Virus record (IMG/VR): IMGVR_UViG_3300031696_000033
Coordinates: 1 to 31,309 of that record
DNA: 31,309 nt
Direction: 5' to 3' (one strand)
From: a virus
Under the pieces are notes generated by a model. The model did not search any database, was not told the origin of the DNA, and saw nothing but the letters and a program-made list of their open reading frames with translations. Positions within the stretch are counted from its first letter, which is position 1. Each line of letters starts with the position of its first letter. The position numbers and the translations under genes were made by a program. Of this stretch, positions 16,688-25,089 are shown piece after piece.

Positions 16688-18316
16688 ATGGCTTACATAG
16701 GTCGAGAGGTACAATACGGGGTATTTACAAAACAGACTATTACTGCTGATAGTGCTACAACTGACTTCACTTTAGGACACAGCGTTACATCTGCTAGTAG
16801 TTTGTTGGTTTCAGTTGGTGGTGTTATTCAAGAACCAGATATCGCATATTCAGCTACAGGAACATCGCTGGTTTTTATTACTGCACCTACTACGGGTGAC
16901 ATTGTATATATTATATATCTTGGAAGAGAATTGACAGTAGCTAATGCTCCTAGAGATAATATTACTTTTCAGACTGGTACTGGTGATGGAACAACGACAC
17001 CAATTACATTGTCAACAGCTGTTCCTTCTGCTCAAAGTATTTTGGTTTCAATGGACGGTGTTACACAGGTGCCTGCTACGGATTATGGGGTCGTTGGAAC
17101 AACACTGACTTTTACGACAGCACCAGCAGTTGGTGTAGTTATATTAATTTACCAATTAGGACTTACTTCTTATATCGGCACACCTAGTGACGGGACTGTT
17201 ACTGATGTGAAGATAGCAGCAATGTCTGCATCGAAATTAACTGGAACAATTGCTGATTCTCAAATTGCGGCAATGGCGGCAACTAAACTAACTGGTACAA
17301 TTGCTGATGCAAGAATATCCGAAAGCTCAGTCACTCAGCACGTTACAGCGACAGATTTAACCAACCTCGAATCAAGGTTGAAAACTTCTGAGTTAAGAAT
17401 TGCGGGATTAAATGATGCTGGTATTAATAATTCTGAAGGTAGTTTCGCTGATGCGTATACGAATGAGACAGGGGTTGATACTGGTGCGAGTACTAATGAG
17501 AGCTATGATGCTGTTAATAATATTTATTCTATAGCTGCTAGCGCAAGTTTGGCGATTACATCCACGATGTCAAGTGCGACTGCACCTTCTGGAACCGTTA
17601 GCACGAATAGCGAACAGGCTCCTACATGGGCGGCTTGGAAGGTCTTTGATAAAGCAGCAGGGACTTGGTTCTCAAATGGAACTAACATTGTCTATATCCA
17701 ATACGCTTTTAACAATGGGCTAACCACGAAAGTTATAGACAAGTACACCATAAAAGCTGGAACTGGTAGTGCTAACATACCTAAAGATTACTCCATTAAA
17801 GCCAGTAATACCGGATCGTTTTCAGGCGAGGAAATCACCCTTGACACACAGACAAGCCAAAGTTTTACCGCTTCCGAAACTAAAAGCTATAGTTTCGCTA
17901 ATTCAACATCTTATATTTACTATCGTTTAGATATTACTGACAACGCTGGTGGAAGTGGCTCAACAGAAATTGATGAGCTTGAGTTTTTTGAAAAACAGTC
18001 CGTCTTGAATCTCACATTAATTTCAAACACCGTAACAGCGGAAACCGAACCTACAACAGTTGAAGTCCTACTGGTAAATCAACCTGTAGATACCGTTACT
18101 CTAAATACCGATCTGACTATGGAAGTCTCAATAGACGGAGGCGCAACTTACGATGCGGTGACTCTAGTCGATAAAGGTTTATTCGCTACAGGGCAAAACC
18201 TATTGAGAGGTAGTGCGGATGTGACGGCACGGACAGGGACATCAATTAAATACAGGTTGAAGACACTGAACACGAAAGAGCAAAACCAGATCGGGATTGT
18301 TTTAGCTTGGAGCTAA
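16688..18316 (+). CDS. Tail fibre with discoidin-like domain
   Basis: This 542-residue protein begins with MAYIGREVQYGVFTKQTITA. It has two copies of a beta module with VSVGGVIQEP and VSMDGVTQVP (about 15-85 and 92-160), then the shaft-like repeats SASKLTGTIADSQIAAM and AATKLTGTIADARI. Residues about 290-440 look like a discoidin (F5/8 type C) domain: APTWAAWKVFDKAAGTWFS, then IQYAF, YSIKASNTGSF and YIYYRLDI. This fold often binds sugars. The last ~100 residues (DLTMEVSIDGGATYDAVTL to IVLAWS) are a common phage fibre C-terminal module. By eye the DNA of the C-terminal part is less A+T-rich (29 of 60 G+C in 17821-17880), suggesting a domain acquired by recombination. It probably binds host surface glycans. 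Confidence 0.8.
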   Translation: MAYIGREVQYGVFTKQTITADSATTDFTLGHSVTSASSLLVSVGGVIQEPDIAYSATGTSLVFITAPTTGDIVYIIYLGRELTVANAPRDNITFQTGTGDGTTTPITLSTAVPSAQSILVSMDGVTQVPATDYGVVGTTLTFTTAPAVGVVILIYQLGLTSYIGTPSDGTVTDVKIAAMSASKLTGTIADSQIAAMAATKLTGTIADARISESSVTQHVTATDLTNLESRLKTSELRIAGLNDAGINNSEGSFADAYTNETGVDTGASTNESYDAVNNIYSIAASASLAITSTMSSATAPSGTVSTNSEQAPTWAAWKVFDKAAGTWFSNGTNIVYIQYAFNNGLTTKVIDKYTIKAGTGSANIPKDYSIKASNTGSFSGEEITLDTQTSQSFTASETKSYSFANSTSYIYYRLDITDNAGGSGSTEIDELEFFEKQSVLNLTLISNTVTAETEPTTVEVLLVNQPVDTVTLNTDLTMEVSIDGGATYDAVTLVDKGLFATGQNLLRGSADVTARTGTSIKYRLKTLNTKEQNQIGIVLAWS

Positions 18317-18334
18317 TTACTAAAGGAGATATAG

Positions 18335-18853
18335 ATGTCATATATAGGTAACGTACCAGCAGAAAAATATAATTCACTAACACAACAAACATTCAGTGCT
18401 CCGACAGGCACTAGCTTCGCACTGACTCAATCAGTGACAAATAGTGTAGACCTTGCATTATTCATTGACAATGTTCGTCAAGACCCTACTAGTTATACAG
18501 CATCAGGTACTACTTTAACAACTAGTACAATCAGCAGTCCAAGTACAATGTACTGTTTGTTTATTGGTAAATCAGTAGGGACTATATCTCCTCCTGTTGA
18601 TAGTGTTGGAATTGCTCAATTAAGTGCGACTGGAACACCGAGTTCAGCATTGGCACTTAAAGGTGACAATACATGGGGAACAGCAGGTGGGCCAAGTCTT
18701 GGTTCAGATGCAATCATTCGTACTAATGGTAAGACTATCGCTAGTGATATAGTTTTTGCAGGCACAGAAAATGGTCTTACTATTGGGCCAGTAACAATTA
18801 ATAGCGGAATAACAGTGACCGTTACAAGCGGTTCAACTTGGACTATCGTTTAA
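18335..18853 (+). CDS. Short tail fibre protein
   Basis: This 172-residue fibre-like protein starts MSYIGNVPAEKYNSL, similar to the start of its upstream neighbour, and contains one copy of the beta module with LFIDNVRQDP (about 48-57). A linker GTPSSALALKGDNTWGTAGG follows, then a short beta C-terminus (ITVTSGSTWTIV) of the kind found at the end of marine phage fibres. It has the strongest ribosome site in the island (AAAGGAGAT). It could be a complete short fibre, or an N-terminal adaptor on which a glycine-rich tip from the next gene is mounted. Confidence 0.78.
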   Translation: MSYIGNVPAEKYNSLTQQTFSAPTGTSFALTQSVTNSVDLALFIDNVRQDPTSYTASGTTLTTSTISSPSTMYCLFIGKSVGTISPPVDSVGIAQLSATGTPSSALALKGDNTWGTAGGPSLGSDAIIRTNGKTIASDIVFAGTENGLTIGPVTINSGITVTVTSGSTWTIV

Positions 18854-18862
18854 GAGGATAAT

Positions 18863-19978
18863 ATGGCTTCGACTATAAAAGTAGACACAATAACAACTCC
18901 AGATGGAAATGGAAATATTACGTTTAGTAGACCTATTGTAGGTGATGGTAGTAATTTAACTAACTTGCCTAGTGATATTACTAAGTCAGCATCTGACCCG
19001 ACAATCTCAACTAATCCTTCTGGTGGTGTTGGTACAGTATTTCTAAACACAACGACAGGTGAGATGTTTTCATTAACGGATGCGACAGCCGGTGCAAATA
19101 TTTGGACAAACACTGGTGATGGTACTGGACTGATATCAAACTTTACGGGGATGGTAGGAACTGGCGGCACAATTACTACTGATGGAAATTTCAAAGTTCA
19201 TTCTTTTACATCGTCTGGTACTTTTGAAGTTACTACTCTTGGCAGTGAGGCAGTTGTCGAATATCTGGTTATCGCTGGAGGTGGTGGGGGAACTCGAAGG
19301 CCTACAGCTGGCGGCGATGGTGGTGCAGGAGCGGGTGGTTACTTAACAGCAACAGGATTTTCGGTGTTGGCTCAAACATATTCAATTACAGTTGGTGCAG
19401 GTGGTGTTGGTGCTTCAGGTGCTGTTGGTGGTACTGGGAATGACTCTGTTTTTAGTTCTATTACCTCTGATGGCGGTGGTGGTGGTGGTTACGGAGCAAC
19501 TTCCTTGTTACTTTCGACAGGTGGTGCTGGAGGTTCTGGTGGCGGCAGTGGTTATCTAAATACAACCGCTGGTGGTGTAGGCACTGTAGGGCAGGGGAAT
19601 AATGGTGGAGCAGGTTTGATGGTTGGTGGCGGGAGTTCGATCTCTGGCGGCGGAGGCGGCGGTGCTGGTGCTGTTGGTGCTGTTGGGGCAAGCCTTGCAA
19701 ACGGAGGTGCTGGTGGTGCAGGATTGGCTTCCAGCATTACAGGCTCATCAATTTCGCGTGCAGGTGGCGGCGGAGGCGGTGCAGATAGTCGGAACGGTAA
19801 TACAGGGGGAGTGGGTGGTACAGGAGGAGGCGGAGCTGGAAGTGGATCTGGTGGTGGTGCGGAGCCGGGAACAGTAAATACAGGTGGCGGGGCAGGAGCA
19901 GTTGGTTCTGGCGGAGAAGGCGCTCCTGAGAGTGGCGGGTCAGGCATAGTAATAATCAGATACCAATTTCAAGAATAA
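18863..19978 (+). CDS. Glycine-rich tip/adhesin, paralogue 1
   Basis: This 371-residue protein has an N-terminal fibre linker with GDGSNLTNLPSDITKSAS and SDPTISTNPSGGVGT (about 30-58), then LTDATAGANIW, then TTDGNFKVHSFTSSGTFEV leading to EYLVIAGGGGG (about 133). Residues 138-358 are Gly-rich with short variable loops, closed by SGIVIIRYQF. The same order is found in the genes at 23871 and 25090. Polyglycine-helix adhesins such as S16 gp38 are the closest known architecture. The repeated GGT/GGC/GGA codons make this a local G+C-rich island. Opposite-strand proline-rich frames here are shadows. Receptor-binding function is inferred. Confidence 0.82.
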   Translation: MASTIKVDTITTPDGNGNITFSRPIVGDGSNLTNLPSDITKSASDPTISTNPSGGVGTVFLNTTTGEMFSLTDATAGANIWTNTGDGTGLISNFTGMVGTGGTITTDGNFKVHSFTSSGTFEVTTLGSEAVVEYLVIAGGGGGTRRPTAGGDGGAGAGGYLTATGFSVLAQTYSITVGAGGVGASGAVGGTGNDSVFSSITSDGGGGGGYGATSLLLSTGGAGGSGGGSGYLNTTAGGVGTVGQGNNGGAGLMVGGGSSISGGGGGGAGAVGAVGASLANGGAGGAGLASSITGSSISRAGGGGGGADSRNGNTGGVGGTGGGGAGSGSGGGAEPGTVNTGGGAGAVGSGGEGAPESGGSGIVIIRYQFQE

Positions 19979-19983
19979 CTAAT

Positions 19984-20010
19984 AAATATAAAGAAGGATA
20001 AATTATGTCA
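19984..20010 (+). repeat. 27-base leader repeat, copy 1
   Basis: This run is identical to 21112-21138. It spans the ribosome site (AGAAGGATAAATT) and the first codons (ATGTCA) of the gene at 20005. The similarity continues into coding sequence, showing that the whole 5' end was duplicated. Confidence 0.85.
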
Positions 20011-20736
20011 GAACTTCTAACTAATAAAATTACACCAACAACTGGTACTGCTATAACGCTAGGTGACTCTGGTGATACTCTTACAGTACCAGTAGGTGCT
20101 ACTTTAGCGGTAGCAGGTGCAGCTACTGTAGGAACCTCGTTAGCGGTAGCAGGAACATCTACGGTAGGAGGAGTATCTGTAGTTGCAACTGCTCCAGGCA
20201 CATCAGGTAATGTTTTAACTAGCACTGGTTCTGCTTGGGCTAGTAGTGCAGTAGCTGCTGGGGGTAAGGTTTTGCAAGTTGTTCACACAGTAAAGACGGA
20301 TACTTTTTCAACCTCCACTACTGGATCATGGGTAGATGTTACAGGGCTTACTGTCACTACTGGATCATTGGCAAGCACAGGGAGCAAAGTTCTGGTGCAG
20401 GTAACGATGAATGCAGGGTCAACTGCTGATTACGCCAATGCTAGAGTGGTTGATGGGTCTGGAAATTTTATTACAGGATTTGGTGGAGATGCGGCTGGGG
20501 GCAGACATAGAGCAAGTTTTGGCACATTTTATCGGGGGGCAGACGGTGGGGGGAATATCCAGCTTCGCATGGCTGTAAACTTATACGACAGCCCCGGCTC
20601 TACATCAGCCCAAACTTACAAAGTTCAGACTTATTCTAACGGAATTTTGTATATAAATCGTTCCGTCACTGATGCAGACAATACTTCCATTGGTCGCTCT
20701 GTTAGCACAATATCAGTTATGGAAATAGGAGTATAA
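20005..20736 (+). CDS. Short tail fibre with beta-sandwich tip
   Basis: This 243-residue protein starts MSELLTNKITPTTGTAITLG, with a Gly/Ala/Thr/Val-rich repeat (TLAVAGAATVGTSLAVAG). It then has a tip domain from about residue 89 (GGKVLQVVHTVKTDTFSTST) to the end (TVTDADNTSIG-like segment, ISVMEIGV). The tip domain resembles the C-terminal domain of the large fibre at 12323, so this is a short fibre with the same type of head. The first 30 residues and the leader are shared with the gene at 21133, which has an unrelated C-terminus. The tip DNA is less A+T-rich than the core genes (27 of 60 G+C at 20461-20520). Confidence 0.8.
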   Translation: MSELLTNKITPTTGTAITLGDSGDTLTVPVGATLAVAGAATVGTSLAVAGTSTVGGVSVVATAPGTSGNVLTSTGSAWASSAVAAGGKVLQVVHTVKTDTFSTSTTGSWVDVTGLTVTTGSLASTGSKVLVQVTMNAGSTADYANARVVDGSGNFITGFGGDAAGGRHRASFGTFYRGADGGGNIQLRMAVNLYDSPGSTSAQTYKVQTYSNGILYINRSVTDADNTSIGRSVSTISVMEIGV

Positions 20737-20785
20737 ACTATATTACAGCAATCGAAATCTCAGCTTAATTTTGAAAGGATAACAA

Positions 20786-21088
20786 ATGACAGATATAATT
20801 TCAGCAATTTCGGCAATTAACCCAGACGCACAAGTGTCTGTTAACGGTGAAGACTATGAACAAATTACTTGGCATAACAACACAGCAGTAATAAGTAAGA
20901 GTGACATCGTAGCAAAACAAGCAGAACTCAAAACTGCTTATGATGCTCTAGATTACAGCAGAAAACGTAAGGTTGAGTATGATGCATTAAATCAATTAGA
21001 ACTTATCTCTGACGATTCAGTTGCGGGTACAACAACACATAAAGATGCTGTTCTTGCGATCAAAGCTAAGTACCCAAAACCTGAATAA
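20786..21088 (+). CDS. Small fibre-associated protein (100 residues)
   Basis: This protein begins MTDIISAISAINPDAQVSVN, continues ITWHNNTAVISKSDIVAKQA, and ends GTTTHKDAVLAIKAKYPKP. I recognise this as a family widespread beside fibre genes of marine T4-like phages and distantly reminiscent of XkdW-like or fibre-assembly proteins. The helical middle (about 37-65) could form a coiled coil. It directly follows the short fibre at 20005, so a role in folding or attaching that fibre is plausible but not shown. An AAAGGA ribosome site is present. Confidence 0.72.
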   Translation: MTDIISAISAINPDAQVSVNGEDYEQITWHNNTAVISKSDIVAKQAELKTAYDALDYSRKRKVEYDALNQLELISDDSVAGTTTHKDAVLAIKAKYPKPE

Positions 21089-21111
21089 CGATCTGAAAAT
21101 AGTAAATAATA

Positions 21112-21138
21112 AAATATAAAGAAGGATAAATTATGTCA
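21112..21138 (+). repeat. 27-base leader repeat, copy 2
   Basis: This is an identical copy of 19984-20010, placed over the ribosome site and start codon of the gene at 21133. Confidence 0.85.
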
Positions 21139-21651
21139 AGACTTCTAACAAATAAAATTTCAGCTGCATCTGGGACTACTATAACACTAGGTGATTCTGG
21201 AAATACCTTTGCAATACCAACAGGAGCTACTTTAACTATAGGTGGTGCATCACTAGCTACTAGTCCATTAAGTACAGCATTAGACGGACAAGATAATATT
21301 GTTTCAAAGATAAACTTAAAAGATTATGGTGAAGTTACAAATGCAATTGGTAGTACAGGTGGTGGTACTCAGGATATTGATTTAACTTTAGGGAATTCTG
21401 TCTCAGCCACTGTTGACACGAGCGCAAATACTTTCACATTCTCTAATCCGACAGTTTCAGATGAACTTTGTGGTTTTACATTGATGTTGACTAATGGTGG
21501 AGCGCAGACTGTAAACTGGCCTGCTACGGTAGACTGGGCGGCAGCAACGCCACCGACACTCACGGCAGCAGGTGTGGACTGTTTAGTTTTCTGGACAATC
21601 GATGGAGGCACTATTTGGAACGGTGCGCCCGTTGCTTTGACGTTATCATAA
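21133..21651 (+). CDS. Short tail fibre, same anchor as 20005 with a different tip
   Basis: This 172-residue protein starts MSRLLTNKISAASGTTITLG, near-identical in design to the N-terminus of the protein at 20005. The C-terminal domain (about 57-172) is different: INLKDYGEVTNAIG, then TFTFSNPTVSDELCGFTLML and QTVNWPATVDW, and ends APVALTLS. I recognise this tip type in many phage tail proteins, where it is usually C-terminal. The gene is followed after one base by the next, so the two may be translated together. Confidence 0.8.
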   Translation: MSRLLTNKISAASGTTITLGDSGNTFAIPTGATLTIGGASLATSPLSTALDGQDNIVSKINLKDYGEVTNAIGSTGGGTQDIDLTLGNSVSATVDTSANTFTFSNPTVSDELCGFTLMLTNGGAQTVNWPATVDWAAATPPTLTAAGVDCLVFWTIDGGTIWNGAPVALTLS

Positions 21652-21652
21652 T

Positions 21653-23383
21653 ATGACTAATTTAAAACGAATGATGATGGGAGTAGCTAAAGGTGGGGGG
21701 GATCAGGTGATTGCTATGAGCAGTAATGACTGGGATTATACTTTTGCACAAAGTGAATGGCCTGCGGCTGGCAATGCGCTTGGCGATCATACATTAGGTG
21801 GATTTATTGATCCTACAGGGGGAGATTCTGCTCTATACTCCTTAATCACTTTTGATGGTGATTGCATTGTTAGTTTTATTGCAGCAGGCATAAACGATAA
21901 TAATAATGGTGCTTGGGGATTCATGGCTATAGATGAAGACGATACAAGATCTGCATCTGACACTGGCAATATGAAGAACATGACCAACTCTTTTTGGTAT
22001 GACGAGGCTAGCGCAAGCGGAAAAGATTTCTATATAGGAGGGTCAGCCGAAAGTGATGCCGAAACTTTTGCGGAAGGCGTTGAAGTTCGATGGGAAAGAG
22101 TTGCTGGAACAATAAAAGTTTACAAGGATGATGCACTTGTTCATACGTTTTCATCGACTTATTCAGGGACTATACGCTGGTGCTTTGCAGCACATGGTTC
22201 TCCTTTCGAACAAAACTATGACAATATCTTCTTCACCGACACTGATAAAATTCAGCGTGATGGATTCCTATATGGAGTAGATGTCTCTGGACAAGGCGTT
22301 GGTGATGGATGGGCAAACGGTAGAAACGTAGGGGCATTAATACCCTGCACAAGATCAGGCGAAGTTCAGACCATTCAGTTTATATCAGATAATATTACCG
22401 CTAATTGGACAGGGCATATAGAGGTTTGGACTTCCGATGGAACAAGTCCTGTAGCGCAGATTGGAGGAGATTCAGCCGGTGCAACGATAAGCACCACAGG
22501 CTTACAGTCAATTTCATGGGCATCTGATTTTCCTCCCGTTACTAAAGGTGCAAGCTATTGGTATATTTTTGTTGACACAGGCGGGTCAGGAAGGATTGCC
22601 ATTGATGATATGAACCCTCTCGCAGGGATGGCCCAAGGAACAAACGACACGCTAACAAGCATGGCAGTTGGTGATGAGGCTAGAACGATGAGGCTTGACG
22701 TTGAAATAGATACTTCAGCCGGAGAACCAACACCTGACCACGACACTCTTTTGCTTATTCATTCTGATACTACTGATGCTAGTACTACTTTTGTTGACTC
22801 TAGTCAGACTGGGAGAACTATTACGGTAGCAGACAATGCTCAACATGATACTGCTCAAAAGAAGTTCGGGGCAAGTGCAATTTTATTTGACGGGACGGGT
22901 GATTATTTGACTTACCCTGATTCGCCCGATTGGAAGCCAGCAGCTATAACAATAGATTTGTGGATTAGATTAGACACTAATGGCATATCCCAGCCAATAA
23001 TGGGCCAGTGGGGAGGGGGTGCTTCTTCTGCTCATGCTTGGTATCTTCATATCGGTGGGGGAAATACGATTGAATGGACTGTGAGTAATGGTAGTAGCTC
23101 TGTTACTTCCAGTAGCACGACTGCAATGAGTACAGGGACGTGGTATCACATTGCGGCTGTGTATAACTCTAATGGTGGAGGGTCTGGTATCTGGGTTAAT
23201 GGAACCAGTGAGGCTACAAATTCATCGTTAGTGACAATTCAGGATTATGCGGAGGTTGTCAGGATCGGCACAGATTTCGCAAGTCGTTATTTTGACGGAT
23301 GGATGGACGAAATAAGAATATCAAAAACGGCAAGATGGGAACCGGGCGTAGCCTTCACACCCCCTTCAGCACCTTACTCTTAG
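21653..23383 (+). CDS. Adhesin with SPRY-like and LamG-like domains
   Basis: This 576-residue protein has three apparent domains. Residues about 20-200 resemble a SPRY/concanavalin-like sandwich (NNGAWGFMAIDEDD, VEVRWERVAGTIKVYKDD). Residues about 205-355 are a beta-sandwich of unknown type (GHIEVWTSDGTSPVAQIG, KGASYWYIFVDTG). Residues about 362-576 fit a LamG/concanavalin-type jelly roll (DGTGDYLTYPDSPDWKP, ITIDLWIRLD, WYHIAAVYNSNG, DGWMDEIRISKTARW). Such domains bind glycans or mediate adhesion. There is no shaft-type N-terminus, so it probably joins the fibre encoded just upstream. The DNA is clearly less A+T-rich than the core (32 of 60 G+C at 22441-22500), pointing to acquisition by transfer. 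Confidence 0.78.
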   Translation: MTNLKRMMMGVAKGGGDQVIAMSSNDWDYTFAQSEWPAAGNALGDHTLGGFIDPTGGDSALYSLITFDGDCIVSFIAAGINDNNNGAWGFMAIDEDDTRSASDTGNMKNMTNSFWYDEASASGKDFYIGGSAESDAETFAEGVEVRWERVAGTIKVYKDDALVHTFSSTYSGTIRWCFAAHGSPFEQNYDNIFFTDTDKIQRDGFLYGVDVSGQGVGDGWANGRNVGALIPCTRSGEVQTIQFISDNITANWTGHIEVWTSDGTSPVAQIGGDSAGATISTTGLQSISWASDFPPVTKGASYWYIFVDTGGSGRIAIDDMNPLAGMAQGTNDTLTSMAVGDEARTMRLDVEIDTSAGEPTPDHDTLLLIHSDTTDASTTFVDSSQTGRTITVADNAQHDTAQKKFGASAILFDGTGDYLTYPDSPDWKPAAITIDLWIRLDTNGISQPIMGQWGGGASSAHAWYLHIGGGNTIEWTVSNGSSSVTSSSTTAMSTGTWYHIAAVYNSNGGGSGIWVNGTSEATNSSLVTIQDYAEVVRIGTDFASRYFDGWMDEIRISKTARWEPGVAFTPPSAPYS

Positions 23384-23392
23384 GAGACACAA

Positions 23393-23839
23393 ATGGAATA
23401 CTGTTTAGTAGAAGAGGGTCAGCTTATGCAAGGCCCACAACGATTACCAAAGAACTGGAAGAATGTTTCTGGTTTGAATTTAGGCACACAAGCAGAACTA
23501 AAAGAAAAAGGATGGCTTCCAGCTGTTCTAATACAGCCTACTTTTGATAAAGCTACACATAAAAGAGCAGCACGATCAGTAGTTATAGGTGCAGATGATG
23601 TCACGTTTACTTGGGCAACTGAAGCACTTAATGTATCTGACAAGTGGGAGAACTGGAAGAAGACTATGACCGAGAGTGATTTAGCGGGTGATGTAATGTC
23701 TAGAGAGTTTGAAGATCATCTTGAGTCTGACCATGGCGGACTAGCTACTAATGCGGCACAACAAGCTAAGTATGATGAGAAGAAAGCGAAACGAGCTTTG
23801 AAACCAGAAAAACCTGCTGACCCTGTATTACCCGAATAA
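23393..23839 (+). CDS. Putative fibre assembly/accessory protein
   Basis: This 148-residue protein directly follows the LamG-type adhesin, with a TAGGAG ribosome site. The N-terminal LMQGPQRLPKNWKNVSGLNL (11-30) and KEKGWLPAVL are reminiscent of the short proteins encoded after fibre genes (tail-fibre assembly-like). The C-terminus is charged and helical (AQQAKYDEKKAKRALKPEKP). No signal peptide or membrane segment is seen. The position and size suit a chaperone for the upstream adhesin, but no catalytic or binding motif proves it. Confidence 0.68.
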   Translation: MEYCLVEEGQLMQGPQRLPKNWKNVSGLNLGTQAELKEKGWLPAVLIQPTFDKATHKRAARSVVIGADDVTFTWATEALNVSDKWENWKKTMTESDLAGDVMSREFEDHLESDHGGLATNAAQQAKYDEKKAKRALKPEKPADPVLPE

Positions 23840-23870
23840 ATTAAGATAGATAATTACTAAGGATACCTAA

Positions 23871-25064
23871 ATGGCAATATCAAAAATAACAATTAATTCA
23901 TTAGAATCCCCTTTAAATTTACCTGCAAATAATTTAACTGGTACTATTGCAGATTCCCAAATTGCGACATTGGACGCCAGTAAACTAACTGGTACTTTGC
24001 CAGCTATTAGTGGTGCTTCTCTAACAGGCATTGAAACTTTTACTAAGTCAGCATCCGATCCGACAATCTCGACTAATCCTTCTGGTGGTGTTGGTACAAC
24101 TTGGTTAAACACGACTACAGGTTCTATGTTTTCGTTAACAGACGCAACTGCTGGTGCGAATGTTTGGCTCAACACTGGAGATAGGACAGGTCAAATTCCT
24201 CCGATAGCTTGGTCAGTAGCCACTGGCGGAACAATTACTACAGACGGAAATTTCAAGGTTCACTCTTTTACTACATCAGGCACATTTGAGATCACCACCT
24301 TGGGGGATGATGCCATAGTGGAGTACCTGACAGTTGCTGGTGGGGCTGGTGGGTGTTATCAACATGGAGGTGGAGGTGGAGCAGGCGGTTATCGTACAGC
24401 CACAGGATTTTCAGTATCCGCATCAAGTTATACTATTACAGTTGGTGGTGGAGGAGCAGGTTCTGTTGCTATTGGTAATGGAGCAGGAAACCCCGGCGCA
24501 AGTGGGGGTGATAGTATTTTTAGTAGTATTACGTCCTCAGGTGGTGGTGGGGGAGCTTGTTATCGGGGGTCTTCTGCGGATGTTATAGGGGCTGCCGGGG
24601 GTTCAGGCGGTGGTGGTGGTAACAATACAGCTGCTAATGGGGCAACTCAAGCTGGCGGTGCAGGTAACACACCTTCCACTAGCCCTTCTCAAGGAAATGC
24701 TGGTGGATCTGGTCTAGGTTCTTCTGCCAATCGGGGCGGCGGTGGAGGAGGAGCAGGCGCAGCAGGGGAGTCCGCTCCTGATGTTTCTATTGGTGGGGCA
24801 GGCGGAGCAGGAGCTACTTCATCCATTACAGGTTCGGCAGTTACAAGGGCCGGAGGCGGCGGTGGAGGTAATAATGCTAACACCACCACTGCTGCTGGAG
24901 GAGCGGGTGGAGGAGGTAATGGCGGTGTTAGCACATCAATAGCGTCTGTAGCCGGAACAGCTAATACAGGTGGCGGAGGAGGTGGGGGTGGATCATGGAC
25001 AGTCGCTTCCGTTGCTGGCGGCTCAGGTATAGTAATTATTCGATACCAATTTCAAGCAGCTTAA
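23871..25064 (+). CDS. Glycine-rich tip/adhesin, paralogue 2
   Basis: At 397 residues this is the longest glycine-rich adhesin here. The N-terminus has shaft repeats (LTGTIADSQIATLDASKLTG), also found in the fibre at 16688, followed by the shared linker SDPTISTNPSGGVGT and LTDATAGANVW. Then comes TTDGNFKVHSFTTSGTFEI leading to EYLTVAGGAGG (about 150). The Gly-rich domain (about 155-385) has loops different from its paralogues, with CYQHGG and ACYRGSS as distinctive cysteine-containing loops. It ends SGIVIIRYQF. Sharing both linker and C-terminal strand with 18863 and 25090 shows a common origin, and the divergence is concentrated in the loops. An alternative receptor-binding tip is the likely role. 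Confidence 0.82.
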   Translation: MAISKITINSLESPLNLPANNLTGTIADSQIATLDASKLTGTLPAISGASLTGIETFTKSASDPTISTNPSGGVGTTWLNTTTGSMFSLTDATAGANVWLNTGDRTGQIPPIAWSVATGGTITTDGNFKVHSFTTSGTFEITTLGDDAIVEYLTVAGGAGGCYQHGGGGGAGGYRTATGFSVSASSYTITVGGGGAGSVAIGNGAGNPGASGGDSIFSSITSSGGGGGACYRGSSADVIGAAGGSGGGGGNNTAANGATQAGGAGNTPSTSPSQGNAGGSGLGSSANRGGGGGGAGAAGESAPDVSIGGAGGAGATSSITGSAVTRAGGGGGGNNANTTTAAGGAGGGGNGGVSTSIASVAGTANTGGGGGGGGSWTVASVAGGSGIVIIRYQFQAA

Positions 25065-25089
25065 ATAAATAAATAAACAGGAAAACTAA

